64,000 nucleotides of DNA, taken from Achromobacter sp. HZ34. Its GTDB lineage: Bacteria; Pseudomonadota; Gammaproteobacteria; Burkholderiales; Burkholderiaceae_B. The stretch covers positions 186,001-250,000 of the forward strand of contig NZ_NJIX01000004.1 of the NCBI RefSeq assembly GCF_002209485.1, given 5' to 3'. Within the stretch, counting starts at the first letter, position 1; each line of letters opens with the position of its first letter. The notes under the pieces are model-generated. The model was not told the origin of the DNA, did no database searches, and saw only the letters and a program-made list of their open reading frames with translations. A program made the translations under genes and the position numbers. Shown in pieces: positions 54,215-63,300 of the stretch.

Positions 54215-57200
54215 TTAAGCGGCCATCTTCTGCGGGTTGGCCGCGCGCCACATTTCACCCAGCGCGCGCTTGTAGTCAGTCGGCATGACCTTGACGAACT
54301 TGCCGCGCGAAGCTTCCCAGTCGCCCAGGATTTCGCGGGCGCGGTAGCTGCCGGTGTAGCGGAAGTGTTCTTCCACCAGGCGGCGCAGGATGGTTTCGTC
54401 GGTCTGGCGTTCATGGCCGCGCTGCGCGCTGTGCCACACGTCGATGTTGTTCAGCGCTTCCTGCTCGCTGTGCGGCAGGACGCTGTCCAGTTCGACCATG
54501 GACAGGTTGCAACGATGGCGGAAGCTGCGGTCCGGATCCCAGACGTAGGCCACGCCGCCGGACATGCCCGCCGCGAAGTTGCGGCCGGTGCCACCCAGCA
54601 CCACCACGGTGCCGCCGGTCATGTATTCGCAACCGTGGTCGCCGGTACCCTCGACCACCGCGGCCGCGCCGGAGTTGCGCACCGCGAAGCGTTCGCCCGC
54701 CACGCCGTTGAAGAAAGCCTCACCTGCCAGCGCGCCGTACATGACGGTATTGCCGACGATGATGTGGTCCGGGCCGAAGCCGCGGAAGTCGTTGGGCGAG
54801 CGCACGATGATGCGGCCACCCGACAGGCCCTTGCCGACGTAGTCGTTGCCTTCGCCCACCAGGTCCATCGTGATGCCGTGCGCCAGGAACGCGCCGAAGC
54901 TCTGGCCGGCGGTGCCGTTGCACTGGATGTGGATGGTGTCGTCCGGCAAGCCTTCGTGGCCGTAGCGCGCGGCCACCGCGCCCGACAGCATGGCGCCGAT
55001 GGTGCGATTGCGGTTGCGCACGGGCACGATGAAGGACACCTTCTCGCCGCGCTCGATGGCCGGGCGGCTGCGTTCGATCAGCTGGTGATCCAGGGCGGCG
55101 GCCAGGCCGTGGTCCTGTTCCTCGACCTGGCGCAGCGGGCCGTCCGTTTCCGGCTGGTAGAACACGCGGCTGAAGTCCAGGCCGCTGGCCTTCCAGTGGC
55201 CGATGCCGGCGCGGGTGTCGAGCAGGTCGGCACGGCCGATCAGCTCGTCAAAGCGGCGGATGCCCAGCTGGGCCATGATTTCACGCACTTCCTCGGCGAT
55301 GAAGAAGAAGTAGTTGACGACGTGCTCGGGCTTGCCCTGGAACTTGGCGCGCAGCACCGGGTCCTGGGTGGCCACGCCCACCGGGCAGGTGTTCAGGTGG
55401 CACTTGCGCATCATGATGCAGCCTTCCACGACCAGCGGCGCGGTGGCGAAGCCGAATTCGTCGGCGCCCAGCAGCGCGCCGATGACGACGTCGCGGCCGG
55501 TCTTCATCTGGCCGTCGGCCTGCACGCGGATGCGGCTGCGCAGGCGGTTCAGCACCAGCGTCTGCTGGGTTTCGGCCAGGCCCAGTTCCCACGGCGTACC
55601 GACCTGCTTGATCGACGACACCGGCGACGCGCCCGTGCCGCCGTCATGGCCGGCGATCACCACATGATCGGCCTTGGCCTTGGCAACGCCCGTGGCCACC
55701 GTGCCCACGCCCACTTCGGACACCAGCTTGACCGAGATCGAGGCCTTGCTGTTGACGTTCTTCAGGTCGTGGATCAGCTGGGCCAGGTCTTCGATCGAAT
55801 AGATGTCGTGGTGCGGCGGGGGCGAGATCAATCCCACGCCCGGGACCGAGTAGCGCAGCTTGGCGATGTATTCCGACACCTTGTGGCCAGGCAGCTGGCC
55901 GCCTTCGCCGGGCTTGGCGCCCTGCGCCATCTTGATCTGGATCTGGTCGGCGCTGGCCAGGTATTCGGCGCTGACGCCGAAACGGCCCGAGGCCACCTGC
56001 TTGATCTTGGAACGCAGCGAATCGCCCGCGGCCAGCGGCACGTCGGCTTCGATACGGTCCTCGCCCAGGACGCTGGCCAGCGTGTCGCCGTCCTTGACGA
56101 TGCTCTTGCCGCCGTTGCGCATTTCGCCGCGATAGCGCAGTTCGTCTTCACCGCCTTCGCCGGTGTTGGACTTGCCGCCGATACGGTTCATCGCCACCGC
56201 CAGCACCGAGTGGGCTTCGGTGGAGATCGAGCCCAGCGACATGGCGCCGGTGGCGAAGCGCTTGACGATGTCCTTGGCCGATTCCACTTCGTCCAGCGCG
56301 ATGGCGCGGGACGGATCGAAGCGGAATTCGAACAGGCCGCGCAGGGTCATGTGGCGACGGCTCTGGTCGTTGATGATCTGGGCGTATTCCTTATAGGTAC
56401 GGTAGTTGTTGGCGCGCGTGGCGTGCTGCAGCTTGGCGATGGAGTCCGGCGTCCACATGTGTTCTTCGCCGCGCACCCGGTAGGCGTACTCGCCGCCCGC
56501 TTCCAGGTCGCTGGCCAGCACCGGATCGCTGCTGAAGGCGGCGCGATGCAGGCGCAAGGCTTCCTCGGCCACTTCGAAGATGCCGATGCCTTCCACCGTG
56601 CTGGAGGTGCCGGTGAAGTACTTGTTGACCAGCGCCGATTGCAGGCCGACGGCTTCGAAAATCTGCGCGCCGGTGTAGGACATATAGGTGGAGATGCCCA
56701 TCTTGGACATGACCTTGTTCAGGCCCTTGCCGATGGCCTTGACGTAATTCTTCACCGCCTTTTCCGGATCCGCCATCTGCTCCAGCGCTTCCAGCGCCAG
56801 GTAGGGGTGGATGGCTTCGGCGCCGTAGCCGCCCAGCAGGGCGAAGTGGTGCACTTCGCGCGCCGAACCGGTTTCCACCACCAGGCCGGTGTTGGTGCGC
56901 AGGCCGGCGCGGATCAGGTGCTGGTGCACCGCCGAGGTGGCCAGCAGGGCCGGGATGGCGACGCGGTCGTTATCGACCAGGCGATCGGACACGATCAGGA
57001 TGTTGAAACCGCTGCGCACCGCATCGACGGCGCGGGCGCACAGGGCCGCCACGCGGGCTTCGATGCCCTCGCGGCCCCAGGCGGCGGGATACGTGATGTC
57101 CAGTTCCTGGCTGCGGAATTTCTTGCCGGTGACCTGCTCGATGTCGCGGATCTGGGCCATGGCGGCGCCGTCCAGCACCGGCTGCGCGACTTCCAGGCGC

Positions 57201-58975
57201 AGCGGCGGGTTGACGTTGTTGATGTCCAGCAGGTTGGGCTTGGGCCCGATGAAGGACACCAGCGACATCACCATCTGTTCGCGGATGGGGTCGATGGGCG
57301 GGTTGGTGACCTGGGCGAACAGCTGGCGGAAGTAGCTGTAGAAGGCCTTGGGGCGGTTCGACAGCACGGCCAGGGGCGCGTCGTTGCCCATCGAGCCGAT
57401 GGCTTCCTCGCCGGTGATCGCCATGGGTTCGAGGATGAACTTGTAGTCTTCCTGGGTCCAGCCGAATGCCTGTTGGCGGTCGAGCAGCGACGACGCCGAG
57501 CGGTCGGGCGTGCTGGCGGCCTTGGGCGTCGGCAGCGATTCCAGCTTGACGCGCAGGCGCTCGATCCACTGGCGGTACGGACGGGAATTCGACAGTTGCG
57601 ACTTGATTTCAGCGTCGTCGATGATGCGGCCCTGTTCCAGGTCGATGAGGAACATCTTGCCGGGCTGCAGGCGCCACTTCTTGACGATGCGGTTTTCCGG
57701 AATGGGCAGGGTGCCGGATTCCGAAGCCAGGATGACCATGTCGTCATCGGTGACCAGGTAGCGTGCGGGACGCAGGCCGTTGCGGTCCAGGGTGGCGCCG
57801 ATCTGGCGGCCATCGGTGAAGGCCACCGCGGCGGGGCCGTCCCACGGCTCCATCATGGCGGCGTGGTATTCGTAGAAGGCGCGCCGGCTTTCGTCCATCT
57901 GGGTGTGCTGTTCCCAGGCTTCCGGGATCATCATCATCATGGCGTGCGCCAGGGAATAACCGGAATTCACCAGCAGTTCCAGGCAGTTGTCGAACGTCGC
58001 CGTGTCCGACTGGCCTTCATAGACGATGGGGTAGAGCTTGGGCAGGTCGTCGCCCAGCACCGCCGACTGCATCATGCCTTCACGGGCGCGCAGCCAGTTG
58101 AAGTTGCCCTTGACCGTGTTGATTTCGCCGTTGTGGGCGATCATGCGGTACGGGTGGGCCAGCGGCCAGGCGGGGAAGGTGTTGGTCGAGAAGCGCTGGT
58201 GCACCAGCGCCACGGCCGAGATCGTGCGGGTGTCGGCCAGGTCGCGGTAGTAGCGGCCGACCTGGTCGGCCAGCAGCAGGCCCTTGTAGACGACGGTACG
58301 CACCGACGCCGACGGCACGAAGTATTCCTTGCCGTGGGCCAGGCGCATGTTCTGGATGGCGTGGCTGGCGGTCTTGCGGATGACGTAGAGCTTGCGTTCC
58401 AGCGCGTCCGGCACCATCACGTCGGCGCCGCGGCCGATGAACAGCTGGCGGATCACCGGTTCCAGGCCGCGCACGGCGGGCGACATGGGCATGTCCACGT
58501 CCACCGGCACGTCGCGCCAGCCCAGCACAACCTGGCCCTCGGCGCGCACCGCGCGTTCGAGTTCCTGTTCACAGGCCAGGCGCGACGCGGTTTCCTTGGG
58601 CAGGAAGACCATGGCCACGCCATATTCGCCCGGCGGCGGCAGGGCCACGCCTTGCTGCGCCATTTCCTCGCGGTACAGCGAGTCGGGAATCTGGATCAGG
58701 ATGCCGGCGCCGTCGCCCATCAGCTTGTCCGCGCCCACGGCACCCCGGTGATCGAGGTTCTCCAGGATCTTCAGACCTTGCTGGATGATGGCGTGGCTCT
58801 TGCGGCCTTTGATGTGGGCAACGAAACCCACGCCGCAGGCATCATGTTCGTTGTTCGGGTGATACAGCCCTTGCGGCGCGGGCAGGCCGGCGGGCGTGCC
58901 CGCGGTCATGCCGATGCGCGTGGCGTCGATGGGCGGTTCCGGCGGACAGGAGGGGGAGGTCAGGGATACGGACAT
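54215..58975 (-). CDS. gltB: Glutamate synthase (NADPH) large subunit
   Basis: 1586 residues. Makes two glutamates from glutamine and 2-oxoglutarate; with glutamine synthetase this is the main ammonia-assimilation route. Residues 1-46 are a propeptide; cleavage would free catalytic C47 (EHDACGVGF). The order is amidotransferase (47 to about 430), central domain, FMN/2-oxoglutarate barrel (about 850-1230), then a glycine-rich beta-helix domain. The [3Fe-4S] ligands are in [15 protein letters not shown] near residue 1190. Met23 is a possible later start. Confidence 0.97.
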   Translation of the reverse strand: MSVSLTSPSCPPEPPIDATRIGMTAGTPAGLPAPQGLYHPNNEHDACGVGFVAHIKGRKSHAIIQQGLKILENLDHRGAVGADKLMGDGAGILIQIPDSLYREEMAQQGVALPPPGEYGVAMVFLPKETASRLACEQELERAVRAEGQVVLGWRDVPVDVDMPMSPAVRGLEPVIRQLFIGRGADVMVPDALERKLYVIRKTASHAIQNMRLAHGKEYFVPSASVRTVVYKGLLLADQVGRYYRDLADTRTISAVALVHQRFSTNTFPAWPLAHPYRMIAHNGEINTVKGNFNWLRAREGMMQSAVLGDDLPKLYPIVYEGQSDTATFDNCLELLVNSGYSLAHAMMMMIPEAWEQHTQMDESRRAFYEYHAAMMEPWDGPAAVAFTDGRQIGATLDRNGLRPARYLVTDDDMVILASESGTLPIPENRIVKKWRLQPGKMFLIDLEQGRIIDDAEIKSQLSNSRPYRQWIERLRVKLESLPTPKAASTPDRSASSLLDRQQAFGWTQEDYKFILEPMAITGEEAIGSMGNDAPLAVLSNRPKAFYSYFRQLFAQVTNPPIDPIREQMVMSLVSFIGPKPNLLDINNVNPPLRLEVAQPVLDGAAMAQIRDIEQVTGKKFRSQELDITYPAAWGREGIEARVAALCARAVDAVRSGFNILIVSDRLVDNDRVAIPALLATSAVHQHLIRAGLRTNTGLVVETGSAREVHHFALLGGYGAEAIHPYLALEALEQMADPEKAVKNYVKAIGKGLNKVMSKMGISTYMSYTGAQIFEAVGLQSALVNKYFTGTSSTVEGIGIFEVAEEALRLHRAAFSSDPVLASDLEAGGEYAYRVRGEEHMWTPDSIAKLQHATRANNYRTYKEYAQIINDQSRRHMTLRGLFEFRFDPSRAIALDEVESAKDIVKRFATGAMSLGSISTEAHSVLAVAMNRIGGKSNTGEGGEDELRYRGEMRNGGKSIVKDGDTLASVLGEDRIEADVPLAAGDSLRSKIKQVASGRFGVSAEYLASADQIQIKMAQGAKPGEGGQLPGHKVSEYIAKLRYSVPGVGLISPPPHHDIYSIEDLAQLIHDLKNVNSKASISVKLVSEVGVGTVATGVAKAKADHVVIAGHDGGTGASPVSSIKQVGTPWELGLAETQQTLVLNRLRSRIRVQADGQMKTGRDVVIGALLGADEFGFATAPLVVEGCIMMRKCHLNTCPVGVATQDPVLRAKFQGKPEHVVNYFFFIAEEVREIMAQLGIRRFDELIGRADLLDTRAGIGHWKASGLDFSRVFYQPETDGPLRQVEEQDHGLAAALDHQLIERSRPAIERGEKVSFIVPVRNRNRTIGAMLSGAVAARYGHEGLPDDTIHIQCNGTAGQSFGAFLAHGITMDLVGEGNDYVGKGLSGGRIIVRSPNDFRGFGPDHIIVGNTVMYGALAGEAFFNGVAGERFAVRNSGAAAVVEGTGDHGCEYMTGGTVVVLGGTGRNFAAGMSGGVAYVWDPDRSFRHRCNLSMVELDSVLPHSEQEALNNIDVWHSAQRGHERQTDETILRRLVEEHFRYTGSYRAREILGDWEASRGKFVKVMPTDYKRALGEMWRAANPQKMAA

Positions 58976-59133
58976 GTCGCGCTCCAGGGGCGTGGGGCTG
59001 CTGAAAATAAGAATCTACGGGCGCAATGTTGCAGCGCAAGCCGCGACGATACTGCGCTGCAGCGCTAGCGGCAAGATAATTAAATGGGGTATGTCCCTAA
59101 ATTAATGGACGTTAAACGTAACTCGTATAAATC

Positions 59134-59167
59134 GGGGACACATCAACGCGGTGTCCTATGTGTCCCC
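59134..59167. repeat. REP-like palindrome beside the RAYT gene
   Basis: GGGGACACAT (59134-59143) and ATGTGTCCCC (59158-59167) form a perfect 10-bp inverted repeat around a 14-base loop. A related GGGTATGTCCC string lies about 45 bp upstream. RAYT proteins act on such palindromes in general. I see no second full copy in this window. Confidence 0.5.
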
Positions 59168-59182
59168 AAGAAGCACAGGCGT

Positions 59183-59205
59183 AAAAAAACCGGGACGGAC
59201 CCGGT
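59183..59205 (-). terminator. Intrinsic terminator after the RAYT-like gene
   Basis: ACCGGG-ACGGA-CCCGGT stem followed on the minus strand by a run of T (59183-59188). On the plus strand CTTTTC follows, so it may act on both strands. Confidence 0.75.
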
Positions 59206-59236
59206 CTTTTCTATTGTCGCCCTCGCAGGCGCTGTC

Positions 59237-59953
59237 TCAAGGTGTTTCGGTGGACACGGGCTCCGCGGGCTTCTTGCGCGGGCGGCCGCGCTGGCCCGGG
59301 GTGACCCGGCGGCTGGCGGTGTGCGACAACGAGGCAATGAAGGACGGTCCGCCCAGCGCCCACTGCCCTTGCACCGCCTGGTCGACGCGCTGTATCTGTT
59401 CCTGCGACAAGCCTTCCTGCAGGCGGCGGCGATAGTTGGCCTGGCGGTCGAACGGCGTATTGCCACAGGACCAGTAATCCGTGTGATCCGACATCCACCC
59501 GGCCTGGGTGGCGGCGCTGCCCGTGTGTCCGGCCGCCGAGGACCACGGCCACAACTCGGCGTCGTGGGTGGCGCCGCTACGGACCGGATAGGTTTCCAGC
59601 CACACCAGGGCAGGTAGCACCCAGGCGCCCGGCTCGACCAGCGCGGACCGGTAACGGCCGGCGAAGACACGACCGCCGCGCAGGCGTGCGGCCAAGTTAC
59701 GGCCCAGTGTCTGCATCAAGCGGGGCAGGCCTTCGCCGTCGACGGGCGTGGCCAGCAGCAGGATCCGGTCGCTGGCCAGCACCCAGCCATGCAGCGCGAC
59801 GCGATTGCGCGTGGCGGTTTCGCCCAGCCAGGTGGCAACCTGGTTCAGGGTGTCCGCCGGCGCGGGCTGCGACGGGGCGGCCAGCGGGTGGATGAAATTG
59901 GCGAGGACCAGTTGAGGCAGTCCGGGGGCGTACAGTCGGGGCAGGCGTGCCAT
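59237..59953 (-). CDS. RAYT (REP-associated tyrosine transposase) homologue lacking catalytic residues
   Basis: 238 residues. The overall pattern is RAYT/Y1 transposase: MARLPRLYAPGLPQLV, then HGWVLASDRILLLATP, FAGRYRSALVEPGAWVLPAL, TYPVRSG, WPWSS, YWSCGNTPFDRQANYRRRL and the basic tail RRVTPGQRGRPRKK. Active RAYTs carry HxH in NHxHLL and a Tyr before FN. Here the HxH position reads R63-I64-L65 and the Tyr position is Leu87. It therefore probably cannot cut DNA and may be a domesticated DNA-binding protein. It is a single gene with its own terminator. Confidence 0.8.
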   Translation of the reverse strand: MARLPRLYAPGLPQLVLANFIHPLAAPSQPAPADTLNQVATWLGETATRNRVALHGWVLASDRILLLATPVDGEGLPRLMQTLGRNLAARLRGGRVFAGRYRSALVEPGAWVLPALVWLETYPVRSGATHDAELWPWSSAAGHTGSAATQAGWMSDHTDYWSCGNTPFDRQANYRRRLQEGLSQEQIQRVDQAVQGQWALGGPSFIASLSHTASRRVTPGQRGRPRKKPAEPVSTETP

Positions 59954-60235
59954 AGGATCTCAGGTCTTGAGCATGCGGCGCGCAAAAGAGCGCAGTGGCA
60001 ATAAATGGTACCGCGTAAACGCCGCCGTGCAATACCAAGTAGATCCAAGATTACCCGACTCCCCGCTGTTACGGCACCCCTTCCGTCATCCGCGCGGCTT
60101 TCGACCTGTCCCCCGGCCGGTGGCGCGGCGCGCCGGCGGGTTAAGATTTCCTGCGTACGCCCGCTGTTTTTGCCGGGGCGAGCCCTGCTCGATCTCGTTT
60201 ATCTTCCCTGCGCCTCATCTTTCAGGAGTTTCCCT

Positions 60236-61090
60236 ATGGCCGGTCTGGAGCTGGTTTCCCAGCATCGCTGCTTCGGTGGTTGGCAGCGCTATTACCGCCA
60301 CGATTCGGCCGCCATCGGCCTGCCGATGCGGTTTTCCGTATTCGTGCCGCCGCAGGCGGAACAGGGCCGGGTGCCCGTCCTCTTCTACTTGGCGGGCCTG
60401 ACCTGCACTGAAGAGACGTTCATGATCAAGGGTGGCGCCCAGCGTCTGGCGGCCGAGCTGGGCCTGTTGCTGGTGGCGCCTGACACCAGCCCGCGCGGCG
60501 CCGGCATCGCCGGCGAGGACGACGGCTGGGATTTCGGCACCGGTGCCGGCTTCTACCTGGACGCGACCCAGGCGCCCTGGAGCAAGCACTACCGCATGTA
60601 CAGCTACGTCACCGAGGAACTGTACGGCATGGTGACGGGCCAACACGCTGAACTGCCCGGCGACGCTGCTCGCACGGGCATCTTCGGCCATTCGATGGGC
60701 GGCCATGGCGCGCTGGTGCTGGCGCTGCGCAATCCGGTGAAATTCCGTTCGGTGTCGGCTTTCGCGCCGGTGGCCGCGCCCAGCCAGTGTCCCTGGGGCC
60801 ATAAGGCCTTCGGTAACTATTTGGGACCGGACCGGACGGCGTGGGCGGCTTACGACGCTTCCGAATTGATGAGCAAGGCGCAGGCGCCCTTCCCCGGCGG
60901 CATCCTGGTGGACCAGGGCCTGGCCGATGCCTTCCTGGCCGAACAGCTGTATCCGGACGCCTTCGAAGCCGCCTGCGTGCAGGCGCGCCAGCCGCTGGAC
61001 CTGCGCCGCCATGAAGGCTACGACCACGGCTACTACTTCATTTCCACTTTCATGGAAGACCACATCCGCTTCCATGCCCAGCGCCTGTGA
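60236..61090 (+). CDS. fghA: S-formylglutathione hydrolase
   Basis: 284 residues, esterase D family. Last step of glutathione-dependent formaldehyde detoxification, giving formate and glutathione. Nucleophile in GHSMGGHGAL (about Ser 147), with His in RRHEGYDHGYYFI and conserved PVLFYLAGLTCTEETF, where the Cys is typical. RBS AGGAG at 60224. The usual partner, a class III alcohol dehydrogenase gene, is not adjacent. Confidence 0.94.
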   Translation: MAGLELVSQHRCFGGWQRYYRHDSAAIGLPMRFSVFVPPQAEQGRVPVLFYLAGLTCTEETFMIKGGAQRLAAELGLLLVAPDTSPRGAGIAGEDDGWDFGTGAGFYLDATQAPWSKHYRMYSYVTEELYGMVTGQHAELPGDAARTGIFGHSMGGHGALVLALRNPVKFRSVSAFAPVAAPSQCPWGHKAFGNYLGPDRTAWAAYDASELMSKAQAPFPGGILVDQGLADAFLAEQLYPDAFEAACVQARQPLDLRRHEGYDHGYYFISTFMEDHIRFHAQRL

Positions 61091-61208
61091 CAACAGACCG
61101 GCTGGGACTTCTCGTTACGCTTGTCCATAACCGGATGGGACTTGGGGCGGCACAGCGTTGACAGCATCTATATACTGAAAGTGTCGAAAACGTTGGCGGG
61201 GTAGCCGA

Positions 61209-61892
61209 TTGGCTGTAGCTCCTTTCCTGTGGATTCTCGGGCCGGCCCTGGTGGCCTTGCTGTTGGGCGCTGTCCTGTTTCTTGGGCGCGGCGGGCCGCG
61301 CGATGCCACTGGCCGCAAGCAGTTCCGCCTGCGCCCGGTGCGCCGTCTGGTCGGTCTGCTGATCCTGGCCTTGGCCGTGGTGTCGGGGCTGCTGGGCGGT
61401 TCGCTATATCAGTTCCACCGCCTGACAACTGATCAGCCAGTGGCGACCATCCGGCTGGAACAGCAGGGCGAACGCCAGTACCTGGTCACCTGCCAGCTGG
61501 AGGGCGAGGCACCGCGCCAGTTCCAGGTTCGGGGCGACCAATGGCAGATCGATGCCCGTGTGGTGCGTTGGGAGTTGCCCGCGCTGCTGGCTGGCGTGCC
61601 GCCCCTGTACCGGATGGAGCGGCTGTCAGGACGCTACGACGACCCCGTGGCCGAGCAGTCGCAGCCGCGCACGGTCTATCCGCTGGGCGACACGCGCACA
61701 CCGGACCTGACGACGCTGAAGCACCGCTTCCCCAACTGGCTGCCCTTCGTCGACGTGCAGTTCGGCAGCGGCGCCTACATGCCGATGTTCGACGGCGCGC
61801 AGTATCGGGTCCTGCTCGATCCCCGCGGTGCCTTGTTCGTGCGGCCGGCGGACAGCGCCACCACTGACGGGCTGAAACAGCGCGGCTGGTAA
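61209..61892 (+). CDS. Membrane protein of unknown function
   Basis: 227 residues, not recognised. Two N-terminal helices (FLWILGPALVALLLGAVLFL and RLVGLLILALAVVSGLLGG) precede a periplasmic domain that looks beta-rich (ATIRLEQQGERQYLVTCQLE, then RQFQVRGDQWQIDARVV). The TTG at 61209 is the first usable start: a stop at 61176-61178 closes the frame and GGCGGGG precedes it. Transcribed toward rpoH, 228 bp upstream of it. Confidence 0.75.
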   Translation: MAVAPFLWILGPALVALLLGAVLFLGRGGPRDATGRKQFRLRPVRRLVGLLILALAVVSGLLGGSLYQFHRLTTDQPVATIRLEQQGERQYLVTCQLEGEAPRQFQVRGDQWQIDARVVRWELPALLAGVPPLYRMERLSGRYDDPVAEQSQPRTVYPLGDTRTPDLTTLKHRFPNWLPFVDVQFGSGAYMPMFDGAQYRVLLDPRGALFVRPADSATTDGLKQRGW

Positions 61893-62051
61893 GCCAGACC
61901 TGGTAAGCCGGACGGGCGCACTACGCGGCCCGGGACCGGAAAATGTTCCGCCGCGGCGGGGGATAGTCCCGGCCTTTCTCCCTATTAACTGACAGGGATC
62001 AGGGTCTTCTCCTACATAGCGGGGAACTATGGACATAATGCGCATGTCCAA

Positions 62052-62078
62052 TTAGCAGTCCAGCACTTCGAGTGCTAA
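62052..62078 (+). promoter_or_regulatory. CIRCE operator (HrcA site) upstream of rpoH
   Basis: TTAGCAGTC-N9-GAGTGCTAA matches the CIRCE consensus TTAGCACTC-N9-GAGTGCTAA at 17 of 18 positions with exact spacing. It ends 42 bp before the rpoH ATG. A CATAAT -10-like element lies just upstream (62034-62039). HrcA binding here would repress rpoH until heat inactivates HrcA. Confidence 0.88.
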
Positions 62079-62120
62079 CATCAGTTCCACTTTATTAAGG
62101 TTTCCTGGAGAAAACTCACC

Positions 62121-63005
62121 ATGAAACAGGCAAATTCCTCGTTGACGGTCTCTTCCAACGCCCTGGCTCTGGCTATCGCCAATCCCGGCTCGCTGGGGAC
62201 GATCGACGCGTATATATCGGCTGTGAATCGTCTGCCGGTCCTGACCGCTGAGCAGGAGACTTCGCTCGGCCGCCGTCTGCGCGACAACGATGACCTTGGC
62301 GCCGCCCGTGAGCTCGTGCTGTCGCACCTGCGCCTGGTGGTGTCCGTTGCCCGCCAATATCTAGGCTATGGCCTGCCCCATGCCGACCTGATCCAGGAAG
62401 GCAATGTCGGCCTGATGAAGGCCGTGAAGCGTTTCGACCCTGAGCGCGGTGTGCGCCTGGTGTCCTTTGCCGTGCACTGGATCAAGGCGGAAATCCACGA
62501 GTACATCGTCAAGAACTGGCGCCTGGTCAAGGTGGCGACCACCAAGGCCCAGCGCAAGCTGTTCTTCAACCTGCGCAGCATGCGTCCGGACGGCAAGACC
62601 CTGGACAGCGAGAAGGTCGACGAGATCGCGCGCGAGCTGAACGTGCGTCGTGAAGACGTCAGCGAGATGGAAGTGCGGATGTCCGGCCGTGAACTGTCGC
62701 TGGAAAGCCAGGACGACGATGAGGATACCTATGCGCCCATCGCCTACCTGTCCGACGAAGGCCGGCAGGAACCGACCCGGGTGCTGGAACGCAAGGCGCG
62801 CGAACAGTTGCAAGGCGACGGCCTGAACGGCGCCCTGGACAAGCTGGACGCACGTTCCCGCCGCATCATCCAGGCGCGTTGGCTGCAGGACGACGGCGGT
62901 TCCACGCTGCATGAGCTGGCCGATGAGTTCGGCGTTTCGGCGGAACGCATCCGCCAGATCGAATCGGCGGCGCTGAAAAAGATGCGTGGGACGCTGGCGG
63001 CGTAA
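62121..63005 (+). CDS. rpoH: Heat-shock sigma factor sigma-32
   Basis: 294 residues. Directs transcription of chaperone and protease genes. Region 2 includes HADLIQEGNVGLMKAVKRFDP; the RpoH box QRKLFFNLR is at 144-152 and identifies it as RpoH rather than RpoD/RpoS. The region 4 helix-turn-helix is TLHELADEFGVSAERIRQIES. Lies behind a CIRCE element, so HrcA probably controls it. Confidence 0.96.
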   Translation: MKQANSSLTVSSNALALAIANPGSLGTIDAYISAVNRLPVLTAEQETSLGRRLRDNDDLGAARELVLSHLRLVVSVARQYLGYGLPHADLIQEGNVGLMKAVKRFDPERGVRLVSFAVHWIKAEIHEYIVKNWRLVKVATTKAQRKLFFNLRSMRPDGKTLDSEKVDEIARELNVRREDVSEMEVRMSGRELSLESQDDDEDTYAPIAYLSDEGRQEPTRVLERKAREQLQGDGLNGALDKLDARSRRIIQARWLQDDGGSTLHELADEFGVSAERIRQIESAALKKMRGTLAA

Positions 63006-63044
63006 CGGGTGGATACACATCGCGGGGAAAATACATAATCCTGG

Positions 63045-63200
63045 CGAAACTAAATTCCCCGCTGGTTACCTAATCAATTCGGGCTGCATGCTGATCGCAA
63101 TGCCAGTATTGCGGCCCTCACCTGTCTCGGCTTCTCCTCTTTCCCCTCCCCTATGAGACAGGTGGTTTACGGGGCACCTGTGGGTGCCCCGTTTTTTATT
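63045..63200 (+). ncRNA. Candidate structured small RNA or long 3' UTR of rpoH
   Basis: Three successive stem-loops lie after rpoH. First GGGC...CGCAAT-GCCAGT-ATTGCG-GCCC (63081-63117). Then a perfect 10-bp stem, CACCTGTCTC (63119-63128) with GAGACAGGTG (63155-63164), holding a 26-base loop rich in C and U (CTTCTCCTCTTTCCCCTCCC). Last the terminator GGGGCACC/GGTGCCCC with T6. A CU-rich loop could pair with Shine-Dalgarno sequences. A -10-like CATAAT occurs at 63034-63039 with a weak -35. It is not recognised as a known family. Confidence 0.4.
63171..63197 (+). terminator. Intrinsic terminator downstream of rpoH
   Basis: GGGGCACC-TGTG-GGTGCCCC stem followed by GTTTTTT. Confidence 0.93.
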
Positions 63201-63300
63201 GCCGTCGCAAGTGCCGTGGAAATCGATTCGGCCTGAGGACAGGTCGTCGACATCGACCGCTGCCACGGCGACCCAGGGGGGATTTTCCCTCTCCGCCGCT

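Noticed and set aside
53666-59068. An open frame of 1800 codons on the plus strand, antisense to gltB and gltD
   Set aside because: It mirrors gltB/gltD, whose families are certain. Its His/Gln/Arg/Val-rich composition is the usual reverse-strand shadow of a GC-rich gene with strong third-position bias.
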